From: Rhodothermales bacterium
GTDB lineage: Bacteria > Bacteroidota > Rhodothermia > Rhodothermales > Bin80
DNA length: 64,000 nucleotides
NCBI GenBank assembly: GCA_028278205.1
Contig: JANQES010000018.1
Location: 38,319 to 102,318, forward strand
Direction of reading: 5' to 3'
The translations under genes were made by a program, and so were the position numbers. Below are positions 1-7,716 of this stretch, piece after piece. The notes under the pieces were generated by a model. The model was not told the DNA's origin and did not search any database. It worked only from the letters and a program-made list of their open reading frames with translations. The number at the start of each line of letters is the position of its first letter. The stretch's first letter is position 1.

Positions 1-1
1 C

Positions 2-652
2 ATTCTCGAAAACCTGGGGGCCTTCTTCGAAGATCCGCTGGGGATGATCTTTTCCGTCGGCGGCCTGACGTTTTACGGAGGGTTGATCGTCGCGGCGGTG
101 AGCATCGCGTGGTATTTGCGCAAGAGGAGCATCTCGGCGCCCACGTTTGCCGACGCCGTGCTGCCGACGGTCTTGCTCGCCTACGGCATCGGGCGCATCG
201 GCTGCCACCTCGCGGGCGACGGCGACTGGGGCATCGAGGCTAACCCCGCCGCCCGGCCTTCGTGGTTGCCCACCTGGCTATGGGCCGAGACCTATCCCAA
301 CAATATCCTCGACACGCAACTCCCGGCAGCCGGCGTCTATCCGACCTCGCTCTACGAATTCGGGATGTGTCTCGTGCTCTTCGGCATCCTCTGGGTCTTG
401 CGCAAGCATCCGTTCAAGGCCGGCTGGCTTCTCTCGCTGACGCTCATCTTCTTCGGTATCGAACGCTTTCTGATCGAACAAATCCGCGTCAACAACACCT
501 TCGACCTCTTCGGGCTGACGTTCACGCAGGCGGAGATGATTTCGGTCATTTTGGTGACGTTGGGCATCGTCGGGCTGGTGCGGACGACGAAGAAACGCAG
601 CGTCGAAGCGCCCACAGACCCCCGGCCCAAGGTGGCCTCGACGGCGGCGTGA
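2..652 (+). CDS. lgt: Prolipoprotein diacylglyceryl transferase family protein, 5' end cut
   Basis: Membrane enzyme family that moves diacylglycerol from phosphatidylglycerol to the lipobox cysteine of prolipoproteins. The frame is open from base 2 (reading ILENLGAFF...), so the N-terminus lies outside the window; the internal ATG at 44 is not the true start. About 216 residues are visible. They contain the family motif GRIGCHLAGDGDWG (residues about 64-77 of the fragment), the later YPTSLYE motif, and several hydrophobic segments including a C-terminal helix before a basic tail. The GDGDWG form is a divergent variant of the classic Lgt signature, so a related subfamily member is possible. 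Many lipoproteins in this window would be substrates. It stands alone; the next gene is separated by a long hairpin. Confidence 0.85.
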   Translation: MLENLGAFFEDPLGMIFSVGGLTFYGGLIVAAVSIAWYLRKRSISAPTFADAVLPTVLLAYGIGRIGCHLAGDGDWGIEANPAARPSWLPTWLWAETYPNNILDTQLPAAGVYPTSLYEFGMCLVLFGILWVLRKHPFKAGWLLSLTLIFFGIERFLIEQIRVNNTFDLFGLTFTQAEMISVILVTLGIVGLVRTTKKRSVEAPTDPRPKVASTAA

Positions 653-663
653 AGGGGGATGCT

Positions 664-803
664 GATTTTGGATTTTAGATTTTGGATTGGGAGGATTCCG
701 ATCCCTTTTTAACAAACGAAGAAGCCACGCCTTATCCAACCGGCGCGGCTTCTTCGTTTACTGGACTGGGTTCCAGATAAAGACAATCTAAAATCCAAAA
801 TAG
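664..803. repeat. Intergenic inverted repeat, TTTTGGATTTTAGATT family (copy 1)
   Basis: The left arm carries the word TTTTGGATTTTAGATT and the right arm (784-803) a shortened complement. Inside is a perfect 13-bp stem: AAACGAAGAAGCC (714-726) and GGCTTCTTCGTTT (747-759), with a 20-nt loop containing CAACCGGCGC. The same plan recurs at 10239, 13322 and 20448, with a collapsed copy at 59361. Confidence 0.9.
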
Positions 804-963
804 ACTACTTCATACCAAAACCGCCTTTCTGCGCGTTTATACGACATAATTCGTACAGCGCGGATGCCCCCGCCTTGCCCCGGCGTACGCACTTCGAATT
901 ACCCTGGAAACTTTTAGGGAGTTTCTGCATCTTGATTGAGATACTATCTAGATAATAGTTGAA
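804..963. other. Intergenic leader, no gene seen
   Basis: AT-rich stretch before the thioredoxin-fusion gene. It contains the partly palindromic segment ACTATCTAGATAATAGT just upstream of the start. A promoter is likely here but I cannot assign boxes with confidence. Confidence 0.4.
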
Positions 964-2685
964 ATGATGCGTCGTTTCAGTTGCTTGTTCGCCTTGTTCA
1001 TTGGGGCTGGAAGTTATCAGGCCGGGGCACAGACCGTCGTTTCGGGCCGGGTGCTGGGCGCCGATGGCGAGGTTATGCCGGCCACGCACGTCGAACTGCG
1101 CTCCTTTTACGGAGGCCGGCAGGCGCTCCGGGTGATACCGGCGCCCGGCGGTCGCTATCAGGTGGACATTGCCGACCGCGGGCTGGTGCGCCTGACGTTC
1201 ATGGGGCCGTTGCACAAGGCGCATACCGTCGTCGTGCTGGCCGAAGACGAGCCTGTAGAACTCGACGTGCAGTTGCAGCGGGCGTGGATGGATACTGACC
1301 AGTCTTATACCCGCATCGCCACAGACCATACCCGTTTTGAATACGACCTGGGTGTGCCGCTCGAAGAACAGGCCGACGGCTCATTCGCAGCGATGGTGGA
1401 GGCGCCGGATGATACGTTGATCTACGAGATGCCGGCTGCCACGTCGCAGGTGTATGCGGGCTGGGTCTTCGGAGAGATCAGCGCCGACCGCTTTGTCTAT
1501 ACCCCGAAAGGCTACCGCGCCGCGGTGGCAAGCCCGGAGGCCCAGGTGCGCGTGACGGTGCGTCCGAGGCGTCTCGGCACGGAGGAAGCGCCAAAACCTG
1601 TGATCATCTTCGGTGCGGCCAACCGACGCGCCGGTATCCTCTGGGAATTCTATCAAGAGCTTCAGAAGGCCGGGCGGTTCCAGTTTACCCGCGCGGTCCA
1701 GGCAAGCCGGGCGAGCTTTTCGTCGGCGCTTTCGGAAGAGCGTGAACGCGCAGCGCGAGATCGCGAAAACGTTTTGCGGCAGGAGATCCTCGCCCTGGAG
1801 ATCGACATCGAACGCGAGACTGATCCGTTCCGGCGAGAGTTGCTGTTGATGCGGTATCTGAGCCAGACGTCGGGGATTCCTTTCTTCAGGCAAAGCGTCT
1901 ATCGATTCGGCGTCCGGTTCGGGTTAGAAGCGATCATCGAGCCGAATCCGATCTACCTCAAGCGGGCGATCGAGGTGATTGATCCTGCGTCGATGGGGTG
2001 GGCGGTGCATCCGGCGTTGCTTCAAGTGCTGGTCGAGCAGACGAAGGCGTCGGCGGCGGCAGTGGCGTACGTCGAAGCTGTCAAGGCCGGGCATCCTGTG
2101 GCGGCGGTGCAGCGGTTTGCCTTTTTCAACCTCATCGACGGCCTCTTCGCTCGCCATGGGCTCACACCGGAGGTGGTGGCGTATCTGGAGCAATACCAGC
2201 AGCGCTACGGCGAGGACGATGAACTCCTGGAGGATAATCTGCCGCTGGGAAGGCCGTTGAAGGTTGCTGCCGGGCGCCGGGCGCCGGGCTTCCTTGCGTC
2301 GTCGCGAGGGCGCAGGCGGGGCGTGCTGTCCGATTCGCTCGAAGACCGGGTCGTATTGCTCGATTTCTGGGCTTCCTGGTGCGATGCATGTGCACGCGAC
2401 GAAGACGCGCTCCGCCAGGCTCGCGCCGCCTACGGCCACGGAGACTTCCAGATCATGCGCGCCGTGCTCGATTTGGAGGAGAGGCCCGAAGAAGCCCCCG
2501 GCGAGATGCCCTGGTTGCTGTATCAGGGCGCCGATGGGTTTAAAAGCCCCATCGCTGCCGGCTACGAAGTGATGACGCTGCCGCATCGCGTGCTTATAGA
2601 TCGCGACGGCGTAGTTCTGGCCGTCGGAGGCGAACTCTTCGGCGAGCGTCTGATGCAGACACTCGAACGCGTTTTTCTTGAATGA
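964..2685 (+). CDS. Secreted protein with carboxypeptidase-regulatory-like domain and C-terminal thioredoxin fold
   Basis: A 573-residue exported protein. Residues 1-22 form a signal peptide ending in AGAQ. Residues about 25-95 resemble a CarboxypepD_reg-like beta sandwich (SGRVLGADGEVMPATHVEL). The middle is an uncharacterised, partly helical region. The C-terminal ~130 residues have a thioredoxin/TlpA-like fold with the redox pair in DFWASWCDACARDEDAL (cysteines near 472 and 475) and a cis-Pro-like TLPHRVLID. Family knowledge suggests extracytoplasmic disulfide reduction. The CDAC pair differs from the CGPC of the paralogue just downstream. Two in-frame ATGs lie at 964 and 967; the first is used. 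Role and partners are unknown. Confidence 0.8.
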   Translation: MMRRFSCLFALFIGAGSYQAGAQTVVSGRVLGADGEVMPATHVELRSFYGGRQALRVIPAPGGRYQVDIADRGLVRLTFMGPLHKAHTVVVLAEDEPVELDVQLQRAWMDTDQSYTRIATDHTRFEYDLGVPLEEQADGSFAAMVEAPDDTLIYEMPAATSQVYAGWVFGEISADRFVYTPKGYRAAVASPEAQVRVTVRPRRLGTEEAPKPVIIFGAANRRAGILWEFYQELQKAGRFQFTRAVQASRASFSSALSEERERAARDRENVLRQEILALEIDIERETDPFRRELLLMRYLSQTSGIPFFRQSVYRFGVRFGLEAIIEPNPIYLKRAIEVIDPASMGWAVHPALLQVLVEQTKASAAAVAYVEAVKAGHPVAAVQRFAFFNLIDGLFARHGLTPEVVAYLEQYQQRYGEDDELLEDNLPLGRPLKVAAGRRAPGFLASSRGRRRGVLSDSLEDRVVLLDFWASWCDACARDEDALRQARAAYGHGDFQIMRAVLDLEERPEEAPGEMPWLLYQGADGFKSPIAAGYEVMTLPHRVLIDRDGVVLAVGGELFGERLMQTLERVFLE

Positions 2686-2866
2686 CCGCCTGCCGCTTTG
2701 GGGAGAAAATGTCAGGTGGAATCGTCATGCGAAGAGGCCCCGGTCTTCGTATCTAACAAGATTGCATGTAAACCATGGCGCTTTACGCTTTTAGCAAGGG
2801 CAAGCGCTATCTAGGGGGAGGGATCATCAAAGTAATGCCACTCAACGTGACGGAGGTACAGCTCTT

Positions 2867-4585
2867 ATGAAAAGGTTCTGGCTCATCATTCCCATGCTAT
2901 TGCTCGTCGCGCCGGTGCTGGCGCAGGAACCGGCGCAAGAAGACGAGCAAGAGCCCGCGCCCGTCGTCACCCGGATCAGCGGTACGCTTCTGGGGGCTGA
3001 TGGAGAGCCCATGGAATTTGCACATGTTCATCTCCAACCCTTATCGCCGGGGAAGACCATAGCAAGCATGGAGGTGGCGCCCGACGGGAGTTACGAACTG
3101 GAGACCGATACCACGGGGGTCTTCCGGTTGCGCTTCACAGGGGCCCATCATCTTGAAAAATTGGGCACGCTTCTGCTCACCGGCGCGGGTAATCCCCTCG
3201 AAATCGACGCGCAACTGAGCACGCATACCTACAAAGAGGATTTCTCCGAGGTGGCGGTCACGGGAGATTTTAACGACTTCTCTTTTCGCAACGATGTCCG
3301 CGCGATGGAACCCCAGGCCGATGGCACCTACGCCGTCGAGATCGAGGTCGAGGCCGATTCGCTGGCCTATCAGATCATCAACGTCCTGGAGCGCCAGCGC
3401 AGCATCAACGGCACCATGAGCGACCGCTACGTCTACGACGGCGGCGGCGACTACCGGTCCGTCGTCCCGGTTGAAGACGGCAAAGTGCGCATCGTCTTCG
3501 ACCCCGAAAAACTGAAGGTCGTCGAGGGCGAAGCGATGGTTCGGTTCCGCGACGAGGACTGCATCGAAGCCGGCTATGCGGCCTTTCATCAAGATCTGAC
3601 GGACCAGCGGACCGCCTACTTCGAGCAGTTGACGAAGATGCGCGAAGAAGAGACGCCCGACTCCGTGATGAAGGCTTTCAGCAAGGACTACGACTGGTCT
3701 GAAACGCACGCGTTGATCGAAAAGGCGCTGGACGAGACCAACGACGTAGAGATGCGCCACACCCTGTTGATGACCTACCTCTCCAACGCGGGTCGGGTCG
3801 ATTCGGTCTATGCCCAGATGGCCCTGGCCGAGATCGAACCGGCTTCGTCGAAGTGGTCGATGGGGCGTTTTAATGTGATGAAGGCCGTGAATGCGTCGGG
3901 GCAGAAAGAGGTGTATAACGACTTTATCTACGCCGTGCTGCGCGAAAACGAGGATAAGACGCTCAAAGCCAGTCTTTTGCAGTACCTCGTCGGCATGGCC
4001 GACTACGAGGAGCGCGATGCCGAAAAGCAGATTCTCTACGCCTGGCTCGTGGCGGAATATCCCGACACGTTCGAAGCGAAGTGGGCCAAGAATCAGTACG
4101 ACCCGGCCCGCGCCATCCGGGAAGGCGCGCCCGTGCCGGAATTTGAGATCGCCTCGATGGAAGACTCGACGGTCGTCTTTTCGAGCGAGAACATGAAAGG
4201 CCAGGTTTATCTGATCGATTTCTGGGCGGTCTGGTGCGGCCCGTGCATCGCCGAGATGCCCAACCTGCACGAGGTCTACGAGAAATACAAGGACGACGGC
4301 TTCACCATCTTAAGCCTCTCGTTCGACGGCTCGCCCGACGAGGTGACGGAATACCGCGAAGGCGAATGGAAGATGCCCTGGCTGCACGCCTTCGCCGACG
4401 GCGGCTTTTCGTCGGACATGGCCAAGAGCTTTCAGGTTCTGGGCATCCCCAAACCGATTCTCATCGGCAACGACGGCATGATCCTCAAAACCGAGCGCGA
4501 CCTGCGCGGCGACAAGCTCGACAAAACCCTCGCCGAGGTCTTCGGCTACGAAACCGAGGAAGCCGAGGAGATGGAGAAAAAGTAG
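2867..4585 (+). CDS. TlpA-family thioredoxin fusion protein, paralogue of the preceding gene
   Basis: A 572-residue exported protein with a signal peptide (1-19, ending LAQ). It has a CarboxypepD_reg-like domain (about 34-110, SGTLLGADGEPMEFAHVHL), then a segment resembling an early-set/carbohydrate-binding domain (VAVTGDFNDFSF... SLAYQIINV, about 120-185), a helical middle, and a C-terminal TlpA/AhpC-TSA-like thioredoxin domain with VWCGPC (C457, C460) and a cis-proline segment GIPKPILIG. The tail is charged. A strong GGAGG ribosome site lies upstream of the ATG. Domain order matches the gene before it, so the pair is a tandem duplication with different CxxC chemistry. It probably acts as a periplasmic thiol reductase; the substrate is unknown. 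Confidence 0.85.
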   Translation: MKRFWLIIPMLLLVAPVLAQEPAQEDEQEPAPVVTRISGTLLGADGEPMEFAHVHLQPLSPGKTIASMEVAPDGSYELETDTTGVFRLRFTGAHHLEKLGTLLLTGAGNPLEIDAQLSTHTYKEDFSEVAVTGDFNDFSFRNDVRAMEPQADGTYAVEIEVEADSLAYQIINVLERQRSINGTMSDRYVYDGGGDYRSVVPVEDGKVRIVFDPEKLKVVEGEAMVRFRDEDCIEAGYAAFHQDLTDQRTAYFEQLTKMREEETPDSVMKAFSKDYDWSETHALIEKALDETNDVEMRHTLLMTYLSNAGRVDSVYAQMALAEIEPASSKWSMGRFNVMKAVNASGQKEVYNDFIYAVLRENEDKTLKASLLQYLVGMADYEERDAEKQILYAWLVAEYPDTFEAKWAKNQYDPARAIREGAPVPEFEIASMEDSTVVFSSENMKGQVYLIDFWAVWCGPCIAEMPNLHEVYEKYKDDGFTILSLSFDGSPDEVTEYREGEWKMPWLHAFADGGFSSDMAKSFQVLGIPKPILIGNDGMILKTERDLRGDKLDKTLAEVFGYETEEAEEMEKK

Positions 4586-4589
4586 GGGG

Positions 4590-4693
4590 AATGAAACGTA
4601 AAACGTGACACGAGCCGAAGGCGACTGATGAAATAAACGTGAGGGTGCTTGCGCCAACCGGGGTGCGGGCACCCTTACGTTTTGCATTTTACG
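4590..4693. repeat. Intergenic inverted repeat, AACGTGAAACGTGAGGGTGC family (copy 1)
   Basis: Starts 5 nt after the stop of the thioredoxin gene. The left arm contains AACGTAAAACGTGA and AAACGTGAGGGTGC, the right arm GCACCCTTACGTTTTGC. Other copies are at 29929 and 31763, with a lone arm at 38119. Confidence 0.85.
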
Positions 4694-4763
4694 AATCTTC
4701 TATTGCGATGATTAGTTTGGGGAGGGCGATATCCTTAGAATTTAGATCGATCCTTCCAAACGC

Positions 4764-6167
4764 ATGGATCTACAAGCTTATCTGCAAGAAGCTGTCGAAC
4801 GCATTCGAGATTGGGAAGCTGGCTGGGGCGCCTACGACCGACATCCGTCGCTGGCGGTGGATGACGAGGCGTTGCGCGAGGCCTTCGCGGCCTATACCGG
4901 GCGGCTTGGTGGCAACTATCCGTTTTTCCATCCGCGGTATGCCGGGCAGATGCTCAAGCCGCCGCATCCGGTGGCTGTGCTGGGCTACCTCGCGGCGATG
5001 CTCATCAACCCCAACAACCACGCCCTCGACGGCGGGCCGCCGACAGCACAGATGGAGAAAGAGGTCGTGCGCGCGCTCGCGGCGATGTTCGGCCTGCCGG
5101 ATCAGACGCTCGGCCATCTGACCAGCAGCGGCACCATCGCCAACCTCGAAGCGCTCTGGGTAGCGCGCGAGTTGCATCCGGACAAAGCCGTCGGCTTCAG
5201 CGAAGAGGCGCACTACACCCACAGCCGAATGGGCCGGGTGCTCGGCCTCGACACCATCGCCCTGCCTGCCGACGCGCAGGGGCGGCTGCGGCTCGATGCG
5301 CTCGAAGAACACCTGCGCGCAGGAAATCTAGGCACGGTCGTCTTGACTGCCGGCACCACCGGCCTCGGCGCCGTCGATCCCATCGCCGATGCGGTGGCGC
5401 TGTGCCGGCGCTACGGCTGCCGCGCGCACGTCGATGCGGCCTACGGCGGTTTCTTCGTGCTCCACGCCGGCGACGACGCCGAACCCGGCCTGCTCTCCGA
5501 CACCGCCAAACGCCACTACCGCGCCATCGCCGACTGCGACTCGGTCGTCGTCGATCCGCACAAACACGGCCTGCAACCCTACGGCTGCGGCTGCATCCTC
5601 TTCCGCGACCCCTCCGCCGGGCGTTTCTACAAGCACGACTCGCCCTACACCTACTTCACCTCGGACGAACTGCATCTGGGCGAGATCAGCCTGGAATGCT
5701 CGCGGGCCGGGGCCTCTGCCGGCGCGTTGTGGCTGACCCTGCAACTGTTGCCGCTTCGCGCTAATGAAGGCCTGGGGCCGGTGCTGGCCGCCTGCCTGCG
5801 CGCCGCCCGTGCCTGGTCCGAGCGCATCGCCGGTTCCGGCGCGTTGCGGCCCTACCTGACGCCTGAACTCGACATCGTCACCTATTTCCCCGTGCCGGAG
5901 CCGCCGACAGCCTCGGCGCTCGATGCGGCCAGCCAACACCTCTTCGAACGCGCCATGGACGATGCCGAGAACCCCATCTTCCTCAGCGTGCTCCGCGCCG
6001 AAAGCGCCGCCCTCAAAACCCGGCTTCCGGATCTCGACGTCGATCAGCCGCAAGCGCGCATCCTGCGCAGCGTACTGATGCGCCCCGAACACGAGCACTA
6101 CGTCGATCACCTGTTTCCCCGAATCGAACAGTGGGCGCGGGATTTATTAATGGTGAATTGCGAATAG
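4764..6167 (+). CDS. Group II PLP-dependent decarboxylase family protein
   Basis: A 467-residue cytoplasmic enzyme of the pyridoxal-dependent decarboxylase family (aspartate, glutamate, tyrosine or aromatic amino acid decarboxylases). Key marks are the substrate/cofactor segment [12 protein letters not shown], the [12 protein letters not shown] motif (phosphate binding), HVDAAYGG (the Asp contacting the pyridine nitrogen) and the cofactor lysine in VDPHKHG (K267). [18 protein letters not shown] follows. The substrate cannot be decided from sequence. The product could be a polyamine precursor, beta-alanine or an amine. It is followed closely by rlmB, separated only by a small hairpin whose left arm contains this gene's stop codon. 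Confidence 0.85.
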   Translation: MDLQAYLQEAVERIRDWEAGWGAYDRHPSLAVDDEALREAFAAYTGRLGGNYPFFHPRYAGQMLKPPHPVAVLGYLAAMLINPNNHALDGGPPTAQMEKEVVRALAAMFGLPDQTLGHLTSSGTIANLEALWVARELHPDKAVGFSEEAHYTHSRMGRVLGLDTIALPADAQGRLRLDALEEHLRAGNLGTVVLTAGTTGLGAVDPIADAVALCRRYGCRAHVDAAYGGFFVLHAGDDAEPGLLSDTAKRHYRAIADCDSVVVDPHKHGLQPYGCGCILFRDPSAGRFYKHDSPYTYFTSDELHLGEISLECSRAGASAGALWLTLQLLPLRANEGLGPVLAACLRAARAWSERIAGSGALRPYLTPELDIVTYFPVPEPPTASALDAASQHLFERAMDDAENPIFLSVLRAESAALKTRLPDLDVDQPQARILRSVLMRPEHEHYVDHLFPRIEQWARDLLMVNCE

Positions 6168-6186
6168 CGAATCACTATTCGCAATT
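6156..6186. repeat. Perfect 12-bp hairpin overlapping a stop codon
   Basis: AATTGCGAATAG (6156-6167) pairs with CTATTCGCAATT (6175-6186) around a 7-nt loop. The TAG of the decarboxylase gene is the end of the left arm, and rlmB starts 11 nt after the right arm. There is no U tract, so it is a poor intrinsic terminator. Confidence 0.85.
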
Positions 6187-6196
6187 AGACGATTTT

Positions 6197-6970
6197 ATGT
6201 CTCCCAAAAAACAGCCCGAAACCTTACTCATCGTGGGGCGCAATCCGGTGCGGGAGGCGCTTGAGCGCGAGCCGGACCGGATCGAAAAGGTGATGATCCA
6301 GCGAGGCGGCGGGCGCGGGCTCGATGCGTTCCGCCGGGCGGCATCGGAGGCGGGTGTGCCGGTGCAATTCGTGCCCCCCAGGCGCATCAATCAGGTGGCG
6401 CCGGGGCTGCATCATCAAGGCGTCGTGGCCTTCACCGCCCCGATTGCCTATCACGATGTGGATGACATGCTGGCGGCGATAGCGCCCGATTTGGAGACAG
6501 TCCAGCGCGAGAAACCCATCCTGCTCGTGCTCGACCGGATCGAAGATCCGCACAATTTCGGCGCGATGGTGCGGACGGCGGTGGCAGCGGGGGTGGCGGG
6601 CGTCATCGTGCCGAAGCAGCACATGGCGCCGTTGAACGCGACGGTGATCAAAGCCAGCGCCGGGACCGCGCCACGCATTCCCGTCGCCCGCGTAGATCGT
6701 CTGGCGGAGGTCCTCGGGCAACTGAAAGAGCGCGGCTACTGGGTGATGGGCGCCGCCGAAGGCGGGGCGCTGTCGGTGTGGAATGCCGATTGGGACCGCC
6801 CGCTGGCGCTCGTGATGGGCAGCGAAGGCCGGGGTCTACACCCGCGCCTTGCCGAGGCCTGCGACTACCTCGTTTCGATCCCCATGCGCGGCGATGCCGA
6901 CTCGCTCAACGTATCGGTGGCGGCGGGGATTCTGCTTTTTGCGGCAGCACGCGCCAGAGATTCGAAATAA
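6197..6970 (+). CDS. rlmB: 23S rRNA (guanosine 2'-O)-methyltransferase, TrmH/SpoU family
   Basis: A 257-residue SPOUT methyltransferase that uses SAM to methylate a ribose 2'-OH in rRNA (G2251 of 23S rRNA if a true RlmB). An N-terminal RNA-binding SpoU_sub_bind domain (GRNPVREAL...) is followed by the trefoil-knot domain with motifs DPHNFGAMVRTA, VMGSEGRGL and IPM...SLNVSVAAGILL. The start is placed at ATG 6197 (MSPKKQPE). The longer open frame from 6131 runs back through the hairpin and the previous gene and lacks family support. The family is certain; the exact target nucleotide is inferred. Confidence 0.9.
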   Translation: MSPKKQPETLLIVGRNPVREALEREPDRIEKVMIQRGGGRGLDAFRRAASEAGVPVQFVPPRRINQVAPGLHHQGVVAFTAPIAYHDVDDMLAAIAPDLETVQREKPILLVLDRIEDPHNFGAMVRTAVAAGVAGVIVPKQHMAPLNATVIKASAGTAPRIPVARVDRLAEVLGQLKERGYWVMGAAEGGALSVWNADWDRPLALVMGSEGRGLHPRLAEACDYLVSIPMRGDADSLNVSVAAGILLFAAARARDSK

Positions 6971-6992
6971 AAAAGCGCGGGCCAAAGCTCAC

Positions 6993-7040
6993 GGCTACGT
7001 GCTTTGTTTCCAAAAGCATAGCCGCAGACTTCAGCCTGCG
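6993..7040. repeat. REP-like double hairpin after rlmB
   Basis: GGCTACGTGCTTT and AAAGCATAGCC form an imperfect stem (6993-7023). It is followed by CGCAG...CTGCG in the context GCCGCAGACTTCAGCCTGCG, a word common in REP-like elements of many bacteria. There is a G run just downstream. Confidence 0.6.
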
Positions 7041-7146
7041 CTGTATGGGGGGGAATCGGACCGGGTTTTCTTTTTCTTGAAAGGATGCAGGGGCAAGACG
7101 CGCGCGGCGTCCTCATCCCAAAAAGAAGAAAGGCAAACGCTGCGAC

Positions 7147-7419
7147 TTAGCGCTTGCCGTTGAGTTTATACACGATCTTGCGAATCGTGTCGAACTGTAA
7201 ATAGGGATATTCATCCCGTAAGGATTCGATAGCGTCGTACGCCGGCACGTCCTCGGATCGCATTTCGCGGAACCGTTTGCGAATCTGATAATCGCGGACG
7301 CCTTTTTCGTTGAGCAGGTTGTGGGTTTCGAGCAACTCGTACACATCGTCGCCGATAAGGCCGGAGAGCGGGTTGTGTACGGTCCCGTTGGCGACTTCCA
7401 TGATTTCCATGAGTTCCAT
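7147..7419 (-). CDS. Small hypothetical protein
   Basis: A 90-residue, acidic then basic, mostly helical soluble protein (MELMEIMEVANGTVHNPLSG... YDAIESLRDEYPYLQFDTIRKIVYKLNGKR). No signal peptide or membrane segment. The C-terminal half has the look of a small helix-turn-helix fold (AIESLRDEYPYLQFDTIRKIVYKL), but I cannot name the family. An AAGGAAA ribosome site lies just upstream of the ATG, which supports it as a real gene. It is convergent with rlmB. Confidence 0.7.
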   Translation of the reverse strand: MELMEIMEVANGTVHNPLSGLIGDDVYELLETHNLLNEKGVRDYQIRKRFREMRSEDVPAYDAIESLRDEYPYLQFDTIRKIVYKLNGKR

Positions 7420-7629
7420 GGTTTCCTTTACTGATAAGTTAGTGGGAGCGTCGCACAGCGTATCCCGAAGCGAGGGGGTGGACGGCTATGCACTCAAGGA
7501 AGCAAGGCTAGCCTAAGAGTAGGGCAACGAGAACTGCCTACCCATAGAAATACCCTGAACGGTAAAGGCCGGGGAGCGAGCCGTGGTAATTAAGCATTGA
7601 GTTGTTCACGGACTCTTCATCCTCAGGGA
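7420..7629. other. Intergenic region without an identified gene
   Basis: Holds one possible hairpin (GTAGGGCA...TGCCTAC, near 7520-7543) with a bulged G. No ORF, tRNA or promoter could be supported. Confidence 0.3.
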
Positions 7630-7716
7630 AATGAATTTTGACCGGGAAATCCGTTGGTGGGCTTCGGGCCTCAACATACCGATGCCCACTACCGAATTTG
7701 AGCGTCAAAATTCATT
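7630..7716. mobile_element. MITE-like element with 13-bp perfect terminal inverted repeats (copy A)
   Basis: AATGAATTTTGAC (7630-7642) and GTCAAAATTCATT (7704-7716) bound an 87-nt unit. A relative with identical ends and a diverged interior is at 30093-30180. Copy A supplies the last eight codons and the stop of the M1-like gene (MNFDAQIR). No transposase is encoded. Confidence 0.75.

Noticed and set aside
664..803. Repeated short words suggesting a CRISPR array or tandem satellite
   Set aside because: Units are not separated by unique equal spacers; arms are reverse complements of each other, and no cas gene is near. They are palindromes, not direct-repeat arrays.
2728..2753. Hairpin ATGCGAAGA...TCTTCGTAT as a terminator
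   Set aside because: The stem is short and there is no T run in either direction; it may only be a chance palindrome.
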